Part shown: piece after piece, positions 1 to 6,569 of the stretch
How the letters are laid out: each line of letters begins with the position of its first letter
Position numbering within the stretch: position 1 is the stretch's first letter
DNA from: CAISIP01 sp037968655
GTDB lineage: Bacteria; Pseudomonadota; Gammaproteobacteria; Burkholderiales; Burkholderiaceae_C
Assembly (NCBI GenBank): GCA_037968655.1
Contig: JBBKVW010000480.1
Coordinates: 1-12,594, forward strand
Reading direction: 5' to 3'
DNA length: 12,594 bases
Notes under the pieces: model-generated
Seen by the model: the letters and a program-made list of their open reading frames with translations, nothing else
Database searches by the model: none
Told to the model about the DNA's origin: nothing
Position numbers and translations under genes: made by a program

Positions 1-108
1 GCGCGTCAGCGCTTCGGGGACCAGCCAGGTGGCGGCGTCGAACGGATAGCCGTCCGGCGTCTGCCATCCATGCATCGGCTGACCGACGCTGGCCAGATAC
101 GCCAGCGT
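1..108 (-). pseudogene. Inverted internal segment of the DUF1800 gene
   Basis: Read on the minus strand from about 108 down to 1, one frame gives LAYLASVGQPMHGW followed by QTPDGYPFDAATW and LVPEALTR. This is the conserved late motif of DUF1800 proteins (G-Q-P-x-x-G-W-x-T-P-D-G-Y-P, then W-L-x-P-E-A-L). It should lie about 30-60 residues before the C-terminus on the plus strand, but it is on the opposite strand. It continues past base 1. The 8-bp inverted repeat ACGCTGGC (86-93) and GCCAGCGT (101-108) lies at the point where orientation changes. Either a small genomic inversion or a fold-back assembly or amplification chimera would explain it. Confidence 0.6.
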
Positions 109-210
109 GAGAGCGATGCACCAACCGGCATGCTGGACGCGATCGGCCGGGAGCCGGCGGCCATGCGCGCCGGCCTGATGCTGGCGAGCCCGGAATTCAT
201 GTACAAATAA
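1..210 (+). CDS. C-terminal end of a DUF1800 family protein (partial, rearranged)
   Basis: The frame is open from the window edge to TAA at 208-210. Only the last 25 or so codons look like the family: GMLDAIGREPAAMRAGLMLASPEFMYK is the usual DUF1800 ending (here split as GMLDAIGREPAAM and RAGLMLASPEFMYK), with a helix followed by the A-S-P-E-F signature. The first 35 codons do not resemble DUF1800 on this strand; the expected upstream motif lies on the other strand (see the next entry). DUF1800 proteins are uncharacterised exported proteins usually encoded just before a DUF1501 protein, as here: the DUF1501 ATG follows after 16 bases. The gene is therefore either inverted and inactive or misassembled. 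I am confident in the family and unsure of gene integrity. Confidence 0.7.
   Translation, partial: ARQRFGDQPGGGVERIAVRRLPSMHRLTDAGQIRQRESDAPTGMLDAIGREPAAMRAGLMLASPEFMYK
86..108. repeat. 8-bp perfect inverted repeat with 7-base loop at the DUF1800 strand switch
   Basis: ACGCTGGC at 86-93 and GCCAGCGT at 101-108 are exact reverse complements separated by CAGATAC. The repeat sits where the DUF1800 reading changes from minus-strand to plus-strand coding. Short hairpins of this kind are known sites of template switching that produce inverted joins. Confidence 0.7.
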
Positions 211-226
211 CCGAGCAGACCCTGCC

Positions 227-1519
227 ATGAAACCCTCGCATCGATTGACCGGTCGTCGCCAGCTGTTGCGGGTCATGGCCGGCGCCGCCGGTGCCTGGGC
301 CGCGCCCATGGTGTTCGCCCAAGGCAACAAGCCGTCAGGCGCCGACGACGGCCGGCTGATCCTGGTTTTCCTGCGCGGCGCCTACGACGGCCTGTCGGCG
401 CTGGTGCCCTACGCCGACGCCCACTACTACCGGCTGCGCCCGAACATCGCGATCGCCGCGCCCGACGGCACGGCGCAAACCGCGATTGCGCTGGACGCAC
501 AGTTTGCGCTGCACCCGGCGCTGGCAGCACTGCAGCCCTTGTGGGCGCAAGGCGTGCTGGCCGCTGTGCCGGCAGCTGGCTCACCCGACCCGACGCGCTC
601 GCATTTCGACGCGCAGCACCGGTGGGAGCTGGGCGTCGTTGGCAACAGCGCGCGCGGTGCCGGCTGGATCAACCAGCTGGCCGGCATGCGCGACGCGGCG
701 GCCGATTCAGGGGCAGGGCCGGCCGCCGTGCTGGGGGTTGGAGAGGCCAATCCGGCCATCCTCTCCGGCAAGGCCGCGGTGCAACTGGTGCCGCGCGGCG
801 CGGCGGCAACCCGGGTCGGCGCCCTGGGCAATGAGCGTGCGCGCGAGGCCATGCTGCGGCTGTACGGCGGGCAGGACGAGCTGTCACGCAGTTTCCGCTC
901 GGGCGCGCAAAGCCGCATGCAAACCGCCGAGACACTGGGCAATGACATGGCCGGCACTGACACAACGCGAAGCGCCGAGATGCTGGTGGCCAACAACGGC
1001 GCCGGACCGGCCCGTGGCCTCGTGCTCGACGCCCGGCACCTGGGCACCCTGATGCGCGGCAACCGCGCATTGCGACTGGGCTTTCTGTCCGCGGGTGGCT
1101 GGGACACCCATTCCAACCAGGGCAATACCAGCGGCCAGCTGGCCAATAACCTGGGCGCGTTGGCCACCGCGCTGGTGCAACTGCGGCGCGACTTCTCGCA
1201 GCCCAACGATGTCGTGGTGGTCGCCAGCGAGTTCGGACGCACCAGCGCCGAGAACGGCACCCGCGGCACCGACCATGGCCACAGCAACGCCATGTGGCTG
1301 ATGGGATCGCGGGTGCAGGGCGGGCGCTGGCACGGCGCCTGGGACGGCCTGGCCAGCGGCAACCTGCATGAGGGCCGCGACCTGCCGGTGCGCAACGACT
1401 ACCGCGCGGTGCTGGCGCAGGTACTGCGCGCGACCCAGGGCCTGCGCGCCGCAGAAATCGAACAGGTGTTTGCTGGCCTGGTCTGGGACGCTTCGCTGGA
1501 CCGGATGTTCAGGGGCTGA
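227..1519 (+). CDS. DUF1501 family exported protein (Tat signal)
   Basis: A 430-residue protein of the DUF1501 family, related in fold to the alkaline phosphatase/sulfatase group but without an established reaction. The N-terminus has a twin-arginine signal (TGRRQLLRVM at 8-17) followed by an Ala-rich hydrophobic stretch and a likely cut after residue 30-32 (A-P-M-V-F-A-Q), so it should be folded in the cytoplasm and exported by Tat. Family motifs visible: LVFLRGAYDGLSALVP near 46-61, the SHFDAQHRWE block near 125-134, GGWDTHSNQG near 289-298, and SEFGRTSAENGTRGTDHGH near 334-352. These Asp/His/Glu-rich blocks would fit a metal site. Length is normal. The gene follows the DUF1800 fragment by 16 bases, the standard pairing. 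The ATG is supported by the signal peptide; no strong ribosome binding site is seen. Confidence 0.93.
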   Translation: MKPSHRLTGRRQLLRVMAGAAGAWAAPMVFAQGNKPSGADDGRLILVFLRGAYDGLSALVPYADAHYYRLRPNIAIAAPDGTAQTAIALDAQFALHPALAALQPLWAQGVLAAVPAAGSPDPTRSHFDAQHRWELGVVGNSARGAGWINQLAGMRDAAADSGAGPAAVLGVGEANPAILSGKAAVQLVPRGAAATRVGALGNERAREAMLRLYGGQDELSRSFRSGAQSRMQTAETLGNDMAGTDTTRSAEMLVANNGAGPARGLVLDARHLGTLMRGNRALRLGFLSAGGWDTHSNQGNTSGQLANNLGALATALVQLRRDFSQPNDVVVVASEFGRTSAENGTRGTDHGHSNAMWLMGSRVQGGRWHGAWDGLASGNLHEGRDLPVRNDYRAVLAQVLRATQGLRAAEIEQVFAGLVWDASLDRMFRG

Positions 1520-1686
1520 AGCTGAGACTTTTCGAACAGCAGGCAAGTAACTGCTGCCCGTCCGACCCTCGGCATGCAGGCGCGGCGGCGTATCGCGAAG
1601 CAAAGGTAGTTTGATGCTGGCCGGCCACCCGGCAACCAGAGCCTGGACGCGCCAGCGCAGCAATGCGCTCAAGCGCGGCCAGCGCC
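1520..1686. other. Convergent intergenic region
   Basis: This 167-base gap separates the DUF1501 gene (+) from the adenosyltransferase gene (-), so both transcripts end here. It contains a 6-bp stem, CAGCAG (1537-1542) and CTGCTG (1551-1556), and a palindrome TGGCCGGCCA near 1617, but no T-run typical of an intrinsic terminator. I see no gene in it. Confidence 0.5.
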
Positions 1687-2271
1687 TCAGTCGTCCTGCG
1701 CCTGGCCGCGCGCGAGCCGCTCGCTCTTCCAGTACACGTCGTCGCCGACCGAGCCGTCGCTGCGGTAGCGGTTCAGCACCCGGGCCAGCACGAACATCAG
1801 GTCGCTGAGCCGGTTCAGGTACTGGCGCGGCGTCGGTTTGAGTTCTTCGCGCCCCTGCAGCGCGATCACCGCGCGTTCGGCGCGCCGCGCCACGGTGCGG
1901 CAGACATGGGCCAGTGACGCGGCACGGGTGCCTGCGGGCAGGATGAACTCTTCCAGCCGCGGCAAGGTCTCGTTGTGTTCGGCCAGCGCCTGGTCCAGCG
2001 CCAGCAGGGCATCGGACTTGAGCAGTTCGAAGCCAGGGATCGATAACTCACCGCCCAGGTTGAACAGCTGGTGTTGCACCTCCACCAGCAGGCTGCGCAC
2101 ACCGTCGGGCATGTCTTCGCACAGCAAAAGGCCGATCTGCGAATTGAGCTCGTCCACGTCGCCCATGGCATGCACACGCAGGTCGTTCTTGGGCACCCGG
2201 GTGTTGTCGCCCAGGCCGGTGGTTCCATCGTCGCCGGTGCGGGTGGCGATTTGCGTCAGGCGTTTACCCAT
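1687..2271 (-). CDS. Cob(I)yrinic acid a,c-diamide / cob(I)alamin adenosyltransferase, PduO type
   Basis: A 194-residue protein of the PduO-type ATP:corrinoid adenosyltransferase family, cytosolic, which transfers the 5'-deoxyadenosyl group of ATP to cob(I)alamin to make coenzyme B12. Seen: the N-terminal ATP-binding loop TRTGDDGTTGLGDN (10-23), GDVDELNSQIG (37-47), LFNLGGEL (69-76), the helix RTVARRAERAV (125-135) with the conserved Arg pair, and YLNRLSDLMFVLAR (151-164). Length is typical. The ATG at 2269-2271 is preferred because AAGGAG lies 9 bases upstream; a TTG at 2296-2298 would put that site inside the gene. It lies 45 bases after the receiver gene on the same strand, so read-through from the signalling operon is possible, though no functional link is evident. 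The family also appears as 'cobO' in annotations, which strictly is a different fold. Confidence 0.93.
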   Translation of the reverse strand: MGKRLTQIATRTGDDGTTGLGDNTRVPKNDLRVHAMGDVDELNSQIGLLLCEDMPDGVRSLLVEVQHQLFNLGGELSIPGFELLKSDALLALDQALAEHNETLPRLEEFILPAGTRAASLAHVCRTVARRAERAVIALQGREELKPTPRQYLNRLSDLMFVLARVLNRYRSDGSVGDDVYWKSERLARGQAQDD

Positions 2272-2316
2272 GTGTTTGCACTCCTTGATCGAGCACAATT
2301 GTCGCGCCGCGCTGGC

Positions 2317-2754
2317 TCAGGCCGGCGCAGCATCTCCCCGGCGATGACCATCGCGCTGTGCGAGTGCGCGCTCGACCATCGAGATGAGGTCCGTGAAGAT
2401 CATCTCCTTGTGGACATAGCCGAACGCGCCAACCAGCTTGGCGTGCGCCTCGTAAGCCAGTCCCGCAGACTGGGTCAGAATCACCACCTGCGTGGTGTCC
2501 GACACGGCCTTTATCTGCACGGTCAGTTCGATCCCGTTGGCATCGGGCAGATGCACATCCATCAGGACCAGGTCGGGTCGCATGGCACCCATCTCCACCA
2601 GCGCCTGCGCGCCGGTCGACGCCAGGGCGATCACACTGGTCGGGTACGCCGCGGCGACAAATCGCCGCACCGCTTCGCGCATCGCGGCATGGTCCTCGAC
2701 GATCAGGAAATTGGGGCTCCCGGGCGGCAGGCCATCGCGGTTGGGCAAATTCAT
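2317..2754 (-). CDS. Stand-alone response regulator receiver domain (NarL-like receiver, no output domain)
   Basis: A 145-residue cytosolic receiver. Acid pocket E20-D21 (LIVEDH), phospho-acceptor D66 in LVLMDVHLPDANGIEL, switch T94 in VVILTQSAG, and K116 in YVHKEM are all present, so it should be phosphorylatable. The sequence style (IVEDH, DVHLPDANGIE) resembles NarL/FixJ receivers, but the protein stops about 13 residues after the last receiver helix (QRDGHRRGDAAPA), so there is no LuxR-type DNA-binding domain. The start was set at the ATG at 2752-2754, just before the receiver fold, with AGAGG about 11 bases upstream; a longer frame to 2883 would run into the kinase gene and adds nothing recognisable. 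It lies 52 bases after the HisKA_3 kinase, its probable phosphodonor. Output is likely by protein contact or phosphate sink. Confidence 0.87.
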   Translation of the reverse strand: MNLPNRDGLPPGSPNFLIVEDHAAMREAVRRFVAAAYPTSVIALASTGAQALVEMGAMRPDLVLMDVHLPDANGIELTVQIKAVSDTTQVVILTQSAGLAYEAHAKLVGAFGYVHKEMIFTDLISMVERALAQRDGHRRGDAAPA

Positions 2755-2806
2755 TGATGCAATGGCCTCTGGCAGGGAACAATCATGAAAACCGGGGCTA
2801 TCGACA

Positions 2807-4030
2807 CTAGCGCGTCGCCTGTCTGGACGCTTCGCGCGCAAACGTGACGCGCACGCGTGTCCCACCACCGGGAGACGCGTCAATCGTCAATGATGCGCCG
2901 GCTGCCTGCGCACGTTCTTGCATGATGGTCAGGCCCCAGCTAGGGCCAGCACCGCGCACCTGCCGGGGCTCAAACCCTGCGCCATCGTCAGCGACGGACA
3001 GGCTCAGGCCACCGTCGCAATGGTCAACCAGCGCGACCCGCACCGTGCCGGCCTTGGCGTGTTTGGCCGCATTGACCAGCGCCTCCTGCGCAATCCGGAA
3101 CAGGCTCAGCTCCGCGAATGGCGGCAACCGGACCCCGGGGTCGGACCCGTCCATCGCGCAGTCGATGCCGGTCTGCGCGCAGTAGGCCTTGACATGGGCA
3201 CTCAGCGCCGCCCACAGGCCATACTCTTCCAGCCCTGGCGGATGCAGGTTCGCCATGACGTCACGAACAATGCGATTGGTATCGTCCAGCAGATTTCGGG
3301 TCTCGTCGAGTCGCTCACCCATCGCATCTTGCACCGGCTGGGGCAGATCGGCCCGAATCAGGTTGAACCCGAGTTTGAGCGCCGACAAATTCTGTCCGAC
3401 CCGGTCATGTAACTCGCGGTTCAGCTTGCGCCGCTCCGCTTCTTCGGTATCCAGCAGCCGGCGCGACAAGGTGCGCAATTGCGCTTCGCTGTCACGCAGC
3501 AACGCCTCGACCCTCTTGCGCCGCACGATATCGGCCTGCAACGCGCGGTTGGCCTGCTCCAGTTGCTCCGCTTTCTCCTCGAGCTTGCGCACAAGAACTT
3601 CGCTGTACTCCTTGAACTGCTCCTGTTCGCCCCGGCTGGCCGGCGTGAATTCGCCCCGAGACGCCTTGTCCAGCACCTGATTGATGTGCGCGATGAAGGC
3701 CTGCGGCTCGGCAGGCTTGATGATGAATGCATCGGCGCCCAGCTCTTCTGCAAGTTGCCGGTCCTTGGGGTCGGTGTAGGTGGCGGTATACACCACGAAC
3801 GGAACGGCCTTGAGCTGCTCGTCGGCTTTCCAATGGCGCAACAAGGTATAGCCATCCATCACCGGCATCAGCAGGTCCGTTATGACGATATCCGGCACTT
3901 GCTGACGCGCCTTGACCAGCGCCTGCGCCCCATCCATGGCCTCGTCGACGGCAAAACCGTACGCCTTGAGCAGGACACGCAGGAAATACAGGTTCTCCTG
4001 CCTGTCATCGACGATCAGCCCACGTTTCAT
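2807..4030 (-). CDS. Receiver-histidine kinase fusion (REC + HisKA_3 + HATPase_c)
   Basis: A 407-residue soluble protein with no membrane segment. Residues 1-120 form a receiver: D8-D9 (LIVDDRQEN), phospho-Asp D52 (ITDLLMPVMDG), T82, K105 (FIIKPAEP). Residues 135-195 are a charged, probably coiled-coil linker. The HisKA_3 dimerisation helix carries the phospho-His H208 in RKLNRELHDRVGQNLS, and the HATPase domain shows an N-box (QEALVNAAKHAKA, N320), G1 box (VADDGAGF, 346-353) and a WGLTIMQERA box (365-374). The N-terminal receiver suggests that its kinase activity is controlled by phosphate from another kinase, probably the PAS kinase upstream. Its ATG overlaps the stop of the DivK-like gene by 4 bp (ATGA, 4027-4030), so the two are translationally coupled. 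HisKA_3 kinases normally pair with NarL-type regulators; the next gene encodes such a receiver without its DNA-binding half. Confidence 0.93.
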   Translation of the reverse strand: MKRGLIVDDRQENLYFLRVLLKAYGFAVDEAMDGAQALVKARQQVPDIVITDLLMPVMDGYTLLRHWKADEQLKAVPFVVYTATYTDPKDRQLAEELGADAFIIKPAEPQAFIAHINQVLDKASRGEFTPASRGEQEQFKEYSEVLVRKLEEKAEQLEQANRALQADIVRRKRVEALLRDSEAQLRTLSRRLLDTEEAERRKLNRELHDRVGQNLSALKLGFNLIRADLPQPVQDAMGERLDETRNLLDDTNRIVRDVMANLHPPGLEEYGLWAALSAHVKAYCAQTGIDCAMDGSDPGVRLPPFAELSLFRIAQEALVNAAKHAKAGTVRVALVDHCDGGLSLSVADDGAGFEPRQVRGAGPSWGLTIMQERAQAAGASLTIDASPGGGTRVRVTFAREASRQATR

Positions 4031-4410
4031 GCCTTCGGCCCTTGCGCTCGGGTTGGAAAATATTGCGCGATCTCGGCCGCAAACGTATCCGGATCGATCG
4101 GCTTTTCAATATACCCCTGTGCACCGGCCTGCAGGACTGTTTCGCGATCCCCTGCCATCGCGTAGGACGTCACGGCCACGATCGGGATGTGCGCCAGCGC
4201 CGGGTCGGCCTTGAGGGCGCGCGCGACGGCATGCCCATCCATGCCGGGCAGCTGGATATCGAGCACGATCAGATCCGGGAGCTCGGTTCCAGCCAGCGCG
4301 AGGCCCGCAGGGCCGCTTTCCGCCGACACCACCTCGTGCCCCTGGCGTTCCAGCAGGAAGGTTGCCAGATAGCGGTTCTGGGCGTTGTCTTCGACCAGCA
4401 GGATTTTCAT
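4027..4410 (-). CDS. Single-domain response regulator, CheY/DivK type
   Basis: A 127-residue receiver with nothing else. Seen: acid pocket E7-D8 (LLVEDNAQNRYL), phospho-acceptor D51 (LIVLDIQLPGMDGHAV), switch T81 (VAVTSYAMAGDRE), and K103 (GYIEKPIDP). The wording L-D-I-Q-L-P-G-M-D-G and T-S-Y-A-M-x-G-D-R-E is typical of the DivK-like subfamily found beside hybrid-type kinases. It overlaps both neighbours by 4 bp (4407-4410 with the PAS kinase, 4027-4030 with the REC-HisKA_3 kinase), so the three are made together. It is best seen as a phosphate shuttle between the two kinases; DNA binding is not possible from this sequence. Confidence 0.92.
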   Translation of the reverse strand: MKILLVEDNAQNRYLATFLLERQGHEVVSAESGPAGLALAGTELPDLIVLDIQLPGMDGHAVARALKADPALAHIPIVAVTSYAMAGDRETVLQAGAQGYIEKPIDPDTFAAEIAQYFPTRAQGPKA

Positions 4411-6038
4411 GCTTGGATTGTCTCTGTTGGCGACGCCGGCAGGCTGAAGCTGAAACTGCTGCCTACACCCCAGGTGCTTTGGACGCTGATCTCGCCGCCC
4501 ATCAAGGTGGCTAGATGACTGCAGATGGTCAGGCCAAGGCCGGAACCCTCATGGTTGCGCGCCAGGCCGACGTCGATCTGGCGAAACGGTTGGAACAACA
4601 GCGCCATGTCCTCGGACTTGACGCCGATGCCGGTGTCGACAACCCGCATCTGCACCCGGTCTGCGACGCGTTCGGCCTGCAATACCACCTCACCGCGCTG
4701 CGTGAACTTGATCGCGTTGTTGAGCAGGTTCAGCAACACCTGTTCCACGCGACGTGCATCGCCACGGAACGCACCAAGGGATGGTGCTATGTCGCCACGC
4801 AGCGCCAGACCCTTGTTCGCGGCCATCGGCCCAACGATGTCCAATACCTTTTTCAGCGACGCCGCCAGATCGAACGGCTCGCGCGCCACCTCCAGCTGGC
4901 CGGCCTCGATCTTGGAGATGTCCAGCACGTCGTTGATCAGCGCCAGCAGGTGGCGCGCACTGCCTTGCACCATGCCCAGCTGCTTGTCCTGCTCCTCGTT
5001 GGTGGGCCCCGCCAGCCCCTGCTTGAGGATGCCGGTGAACCCGATGATGGAGTTGAGCGGCGTACGCAGCTCATGCGACATGGTCGCGAGAAAGGCCGAC
5101 TTGACCCGGTCGGCGGCTTCGGCCTGCTGCTTGGCCAGGGCCAGCTCCGCCACCTGCCGATTGCGCTGCGTGACGTCGCGGAAGATGGCGCGCGTGGACT
5201 CGGGAACCCCATCGCGCAGGCGCAGGTTGACACTGCCCTCGAGCTCGATCCTGTCGCCTGTGCGGGTCCGGAACACCGCCGCGATCAGACCCACGTCCTC
5301 GCCACCCATCACGCGCGCAAAAAGATTGTCGCAATGCGCCTGGCTTTCGGAATGAATCACGTCTTGAATCGAGAGCGCCCGGGCTTGCTCCTGGCTGTAA
5401 CCCAGCGCCTCGCGCCAGCTGCGATTGACAAAGGCGAACGCCCCGCTGGATTCCACCACCTGGATCAAATCGCTCGCGTTCTCGAACAGATCGCGAAAGC
5501 GCTCCTCGCTGTCGCGCAGCGCCGCCGCAGTGCGCAATTGTTCCGAGATGTCAATGACAGTGACCAGCGCGTGGACAGCGTCGCTCTTGACCAAGGAGTT
5601 GAAGGTCGCCTCGACCTGTAGCTCCGAACCGTCGCGCCGCAACAGGACGCTGTCGCGATCGGTTCGGGTCGGCACCGGGGTCGGGTCCTTGAAGAAGTCG
5701 ACCAGCAAGGCGCTGATCGGCTCGCGAAACCGCTGCGGTAGCAGCAGCAGCGGCGATTCGCCGATCAATTCAGAGCGCGCATAGCCCGACAGGCTCGCAA
5801 ATCGTTCGGTCACCTGGCTGATGCGCAGATCGTTGGCAATCACCAGCAAGGCATTGGGGGAGGAGTCGATGGACATACGGAAGGCGGCTTCGACCCGGTC
5901 CTGCTCCAGCCTGGCTCTGGCCAATCCTGCCTCGCTCGCCTCGCGCAACATGACCTCGCGGCGCAAGCGCCGATGGGCGACACAGCCCAACCCGACGAGG
6001 ACGGCAACGGCCCCAGCCCATTGCACGAACCGCTGCAT
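4407..6038 (-). CDS. Membrane-bound PAS-PAS sensor histidine kinase
   Basis: A 543-residue kinase. A single hydrophobic segment at 4-22 is followed by a basic, coiled-coil stretch (23-52), PAS domain 1 (about 53-168), PAS domain 2 (about 178-295), the HisKA helix pair with H322 (FLATMSHELRTPLNS), and HATPase_c with N-box N441 (LLNLLNNAIKF), G1 (VVDTGIGV, 467-474), F-box (LFQPFRQID) and G2 (EGSGLGLTI). There is no periplasmic domain: the membrane segment begins at residue 4. The start is fixed by TAG at 6039-6041 directly before the ATG; GGGAGG lies 8 bases upstream. The frame continues above that stop into a possible sensor remnant (6039-6233), so this may be the surviving part of a longer receptor. 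It is the first gene of the phosphorelay operon and overlaps the DivK-like gene by 4 bp. The ligand of the PAS domains cannot be told. Confidence 0.93.
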   Translation of the reverse strand: MQRFVQWAGAVAVLVGLGCVAHRRLRREVMLREASEAGLARARLEQDRVEAAFRMSIDSSPNALLVIANDLRISQVTERFASLSGYARSELIGESPLLLLPQRFREPISALLVDFFKDPTPVPTRTDRDSVLLRRDGSELQVEATFNSLVKSDAVHALVTVIDISEQLRTAAALRDSEERFRDLFENASDLIQVVESSGAFAFVNRSWREALGYSQEQARALSIQDVIHSESQAHCDNLFARVMGGEDVGLIAAVFRTRTGDRIELEGSVNLRLRDGVPESTRAIFRDVTQRNRQVAELALAKQQAEAADRVKSAFLATMSHELRTPLNSIIGFTGILKQGLAGPTNEEQDKQLGMVQGSARHLLALINDVLDISKIEAGQLEVAREPFDLAASLKKVLDIVGPMAANKGLALRGDIAPSLGAFRGDARRVEQVLLNLLNNAIKFTQRGEVVLQAERVADRVQMRVVDTGIGVKSEDMALLFQPFRQIDVGLARNHEGSGLGLTICSHLATLMGGEISVQSTWGVGSSFSFSLPASPTETIQA

Positions 6039-6233
6039 CTACATGCCCTCCCGTACCCGTGCGCCGACCCGGCGCCTGCTGATCGCCGCTCCATCAGCGT
6101 TGATCAGCGCTAGCACACCCACATAGGCGTCGGTCCTGCCATTTGAAACTGCCCATAGTCCATCCAGCGGGTTTGCAACCCTGGCGCCACACCAGGAGTG
6201 GATCGCCCGCAGGGGTCCAACAGCCGTCGTCAT
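6039..6233 (-). pseudogene. Possible remnant of a substrate-binding (SBP_bac_3-like) sensor domain
   Basis: A frame of 64 codons ends at TAG 6039-6041 and abuts, in the same frame, the ATG of the PAS kinase. It contains NPLDGLWAVSNGRTDAYVGV, which resembles the stretch D-x-x-x-G-L-x-A-V-x-x-G-R-A-D-A-Y-V-G of periplasmic substrate-binding domains that form the N-terminal sensors of BvgS/EvgS-like kinases. The parts before and after it do not match, and about 100 residues expected between this motif and the membrane helix are missing. The resemblance rests on about 20 residues, so it may be chance. Confidence 0.3.
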
Positions 6234-6368
6234 GAAGCATTTACAAAGGGGGGGGTTGCGACTCGCGCGCGCAACAAGCCTGAACTGGTAGTCGATGCGC
6301 AACCGAAAGTGCCTTCTACTGTTCCACTGTCCGGACCCCACCCTAGACCTTGCCCGTCGCGAAGCTCA
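6042..6368. other. Gene-poor decayed intergenic stretch upstream of the PAS kinase
   Basis: These 327 bases hold no intact gene. They contain the doubtful sensor remnant, a run of eight G (6248-6255), a small hairpin GTTGCG (6255-6260) / CGCAAC (6270-6275), and the inverted repeat at 6078-6108. The promoter of the kinase operon should be here or further right, but I could not identify convincing -35/-10 boxes. Base composition is less GC-biased between about 6240 and 6420 than in the flanking genes. Confidence 0.5.
6078..6108. repeat. 7-bp inverted repeat 40-70 bases upstream of the PAS kinase
   Basis: GCTGATC (6078-6084) and GATCAGC (6102-6108) are exact reverse complements 17 bases apart. 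A second hairpin, GCGCC (6061-6065) / GGCGC (6071-6075), lies between this and the start codon. Position would suit an operator or leader structure for the signalling operon; function is inferred only from position. Confidence 0.35.
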
Positions 6369-6569
6369 TCAACATCCGAACGGCGGCCGAGCTGTTTCCA
6401 AGTCGAGAACCTGCATATAGGTGGCGTTGTTATAGAGTAGTAGCCCGGTGACCTGCTGGCGAAGATTACGTGCCCGGGCTTGCTCCAGCAGAGCCCGCAG
6501 GTCCTCTTGCGTGGGCCAGCTGGTCGCTGAACTGATGTAGATCAGATGGTCCAAGATCGAAGTCCCCAC
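6369..6569 (-). pseudogene. Truncated BLUF blue-light photoreceptor domain
   Basis: From a GTG at 6567-6569 (or TTG at 6552-6554, where BLUF proteins usually have their Met) the frame gives 66 residues ending at TGA. Residues 6-56 are clearly the first half of a BLUF flavin-binding domain: LDHLIYISSATS with the flavin-contacting Tyr (Y11), ARARN with the conserved Asn (N35), VTGLLLYNN, and TYMQVLD with the photocycle Gln (Q53). After QVLD the frame departs from the family (LETARPPFGC, stop). In another frame the bases right after read GNSSAAVRMLMS, which looks like the normal continuation (Q-V-L-E-G, then A-V-R-x-L), so a small frameshift near 6400 probably ended the domain. The second half of the fold, including the region of the C-terminal Trp/Met, is missing. 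No clear ribosome binding site. It cannot form a normal photoreceptor. Codon use (CTA CTA, TTG) is unlike the neighbours. Confidence 0.65.

Noticed and set aside
1537..1556. CAGCAG...CTGCTG stem as a terminator after the DUF1501 gene
   Set aside because: Only 6 bp, an 8-base loop and no T-run on either strand; not convincing as an intrinsic terminator.
2272..2298. TTG start nine codons upstream for the adenosyltransferase
   Set aside because: It would place the AAGGAG site inside the coding region, and the family begins close to the downstream Met.
2755..2883. Longer start for the NarL-like receiver, overlapping the REC-HisKA_3 kinase
   Set aside because: The extra 43 residues are Arg-rich and unlike receiver sequence; the ATG at 2754 sits just before the fold.
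6110..6180. Alternative frame reading PAGWTMGSFKW as the end of the BLUF domain
   Set aside because: WTMG resembles the late BLUF Trp/Met motif, but it is about 80 codons after the Gln instead of about 40, and nothing between fits; likely chance.
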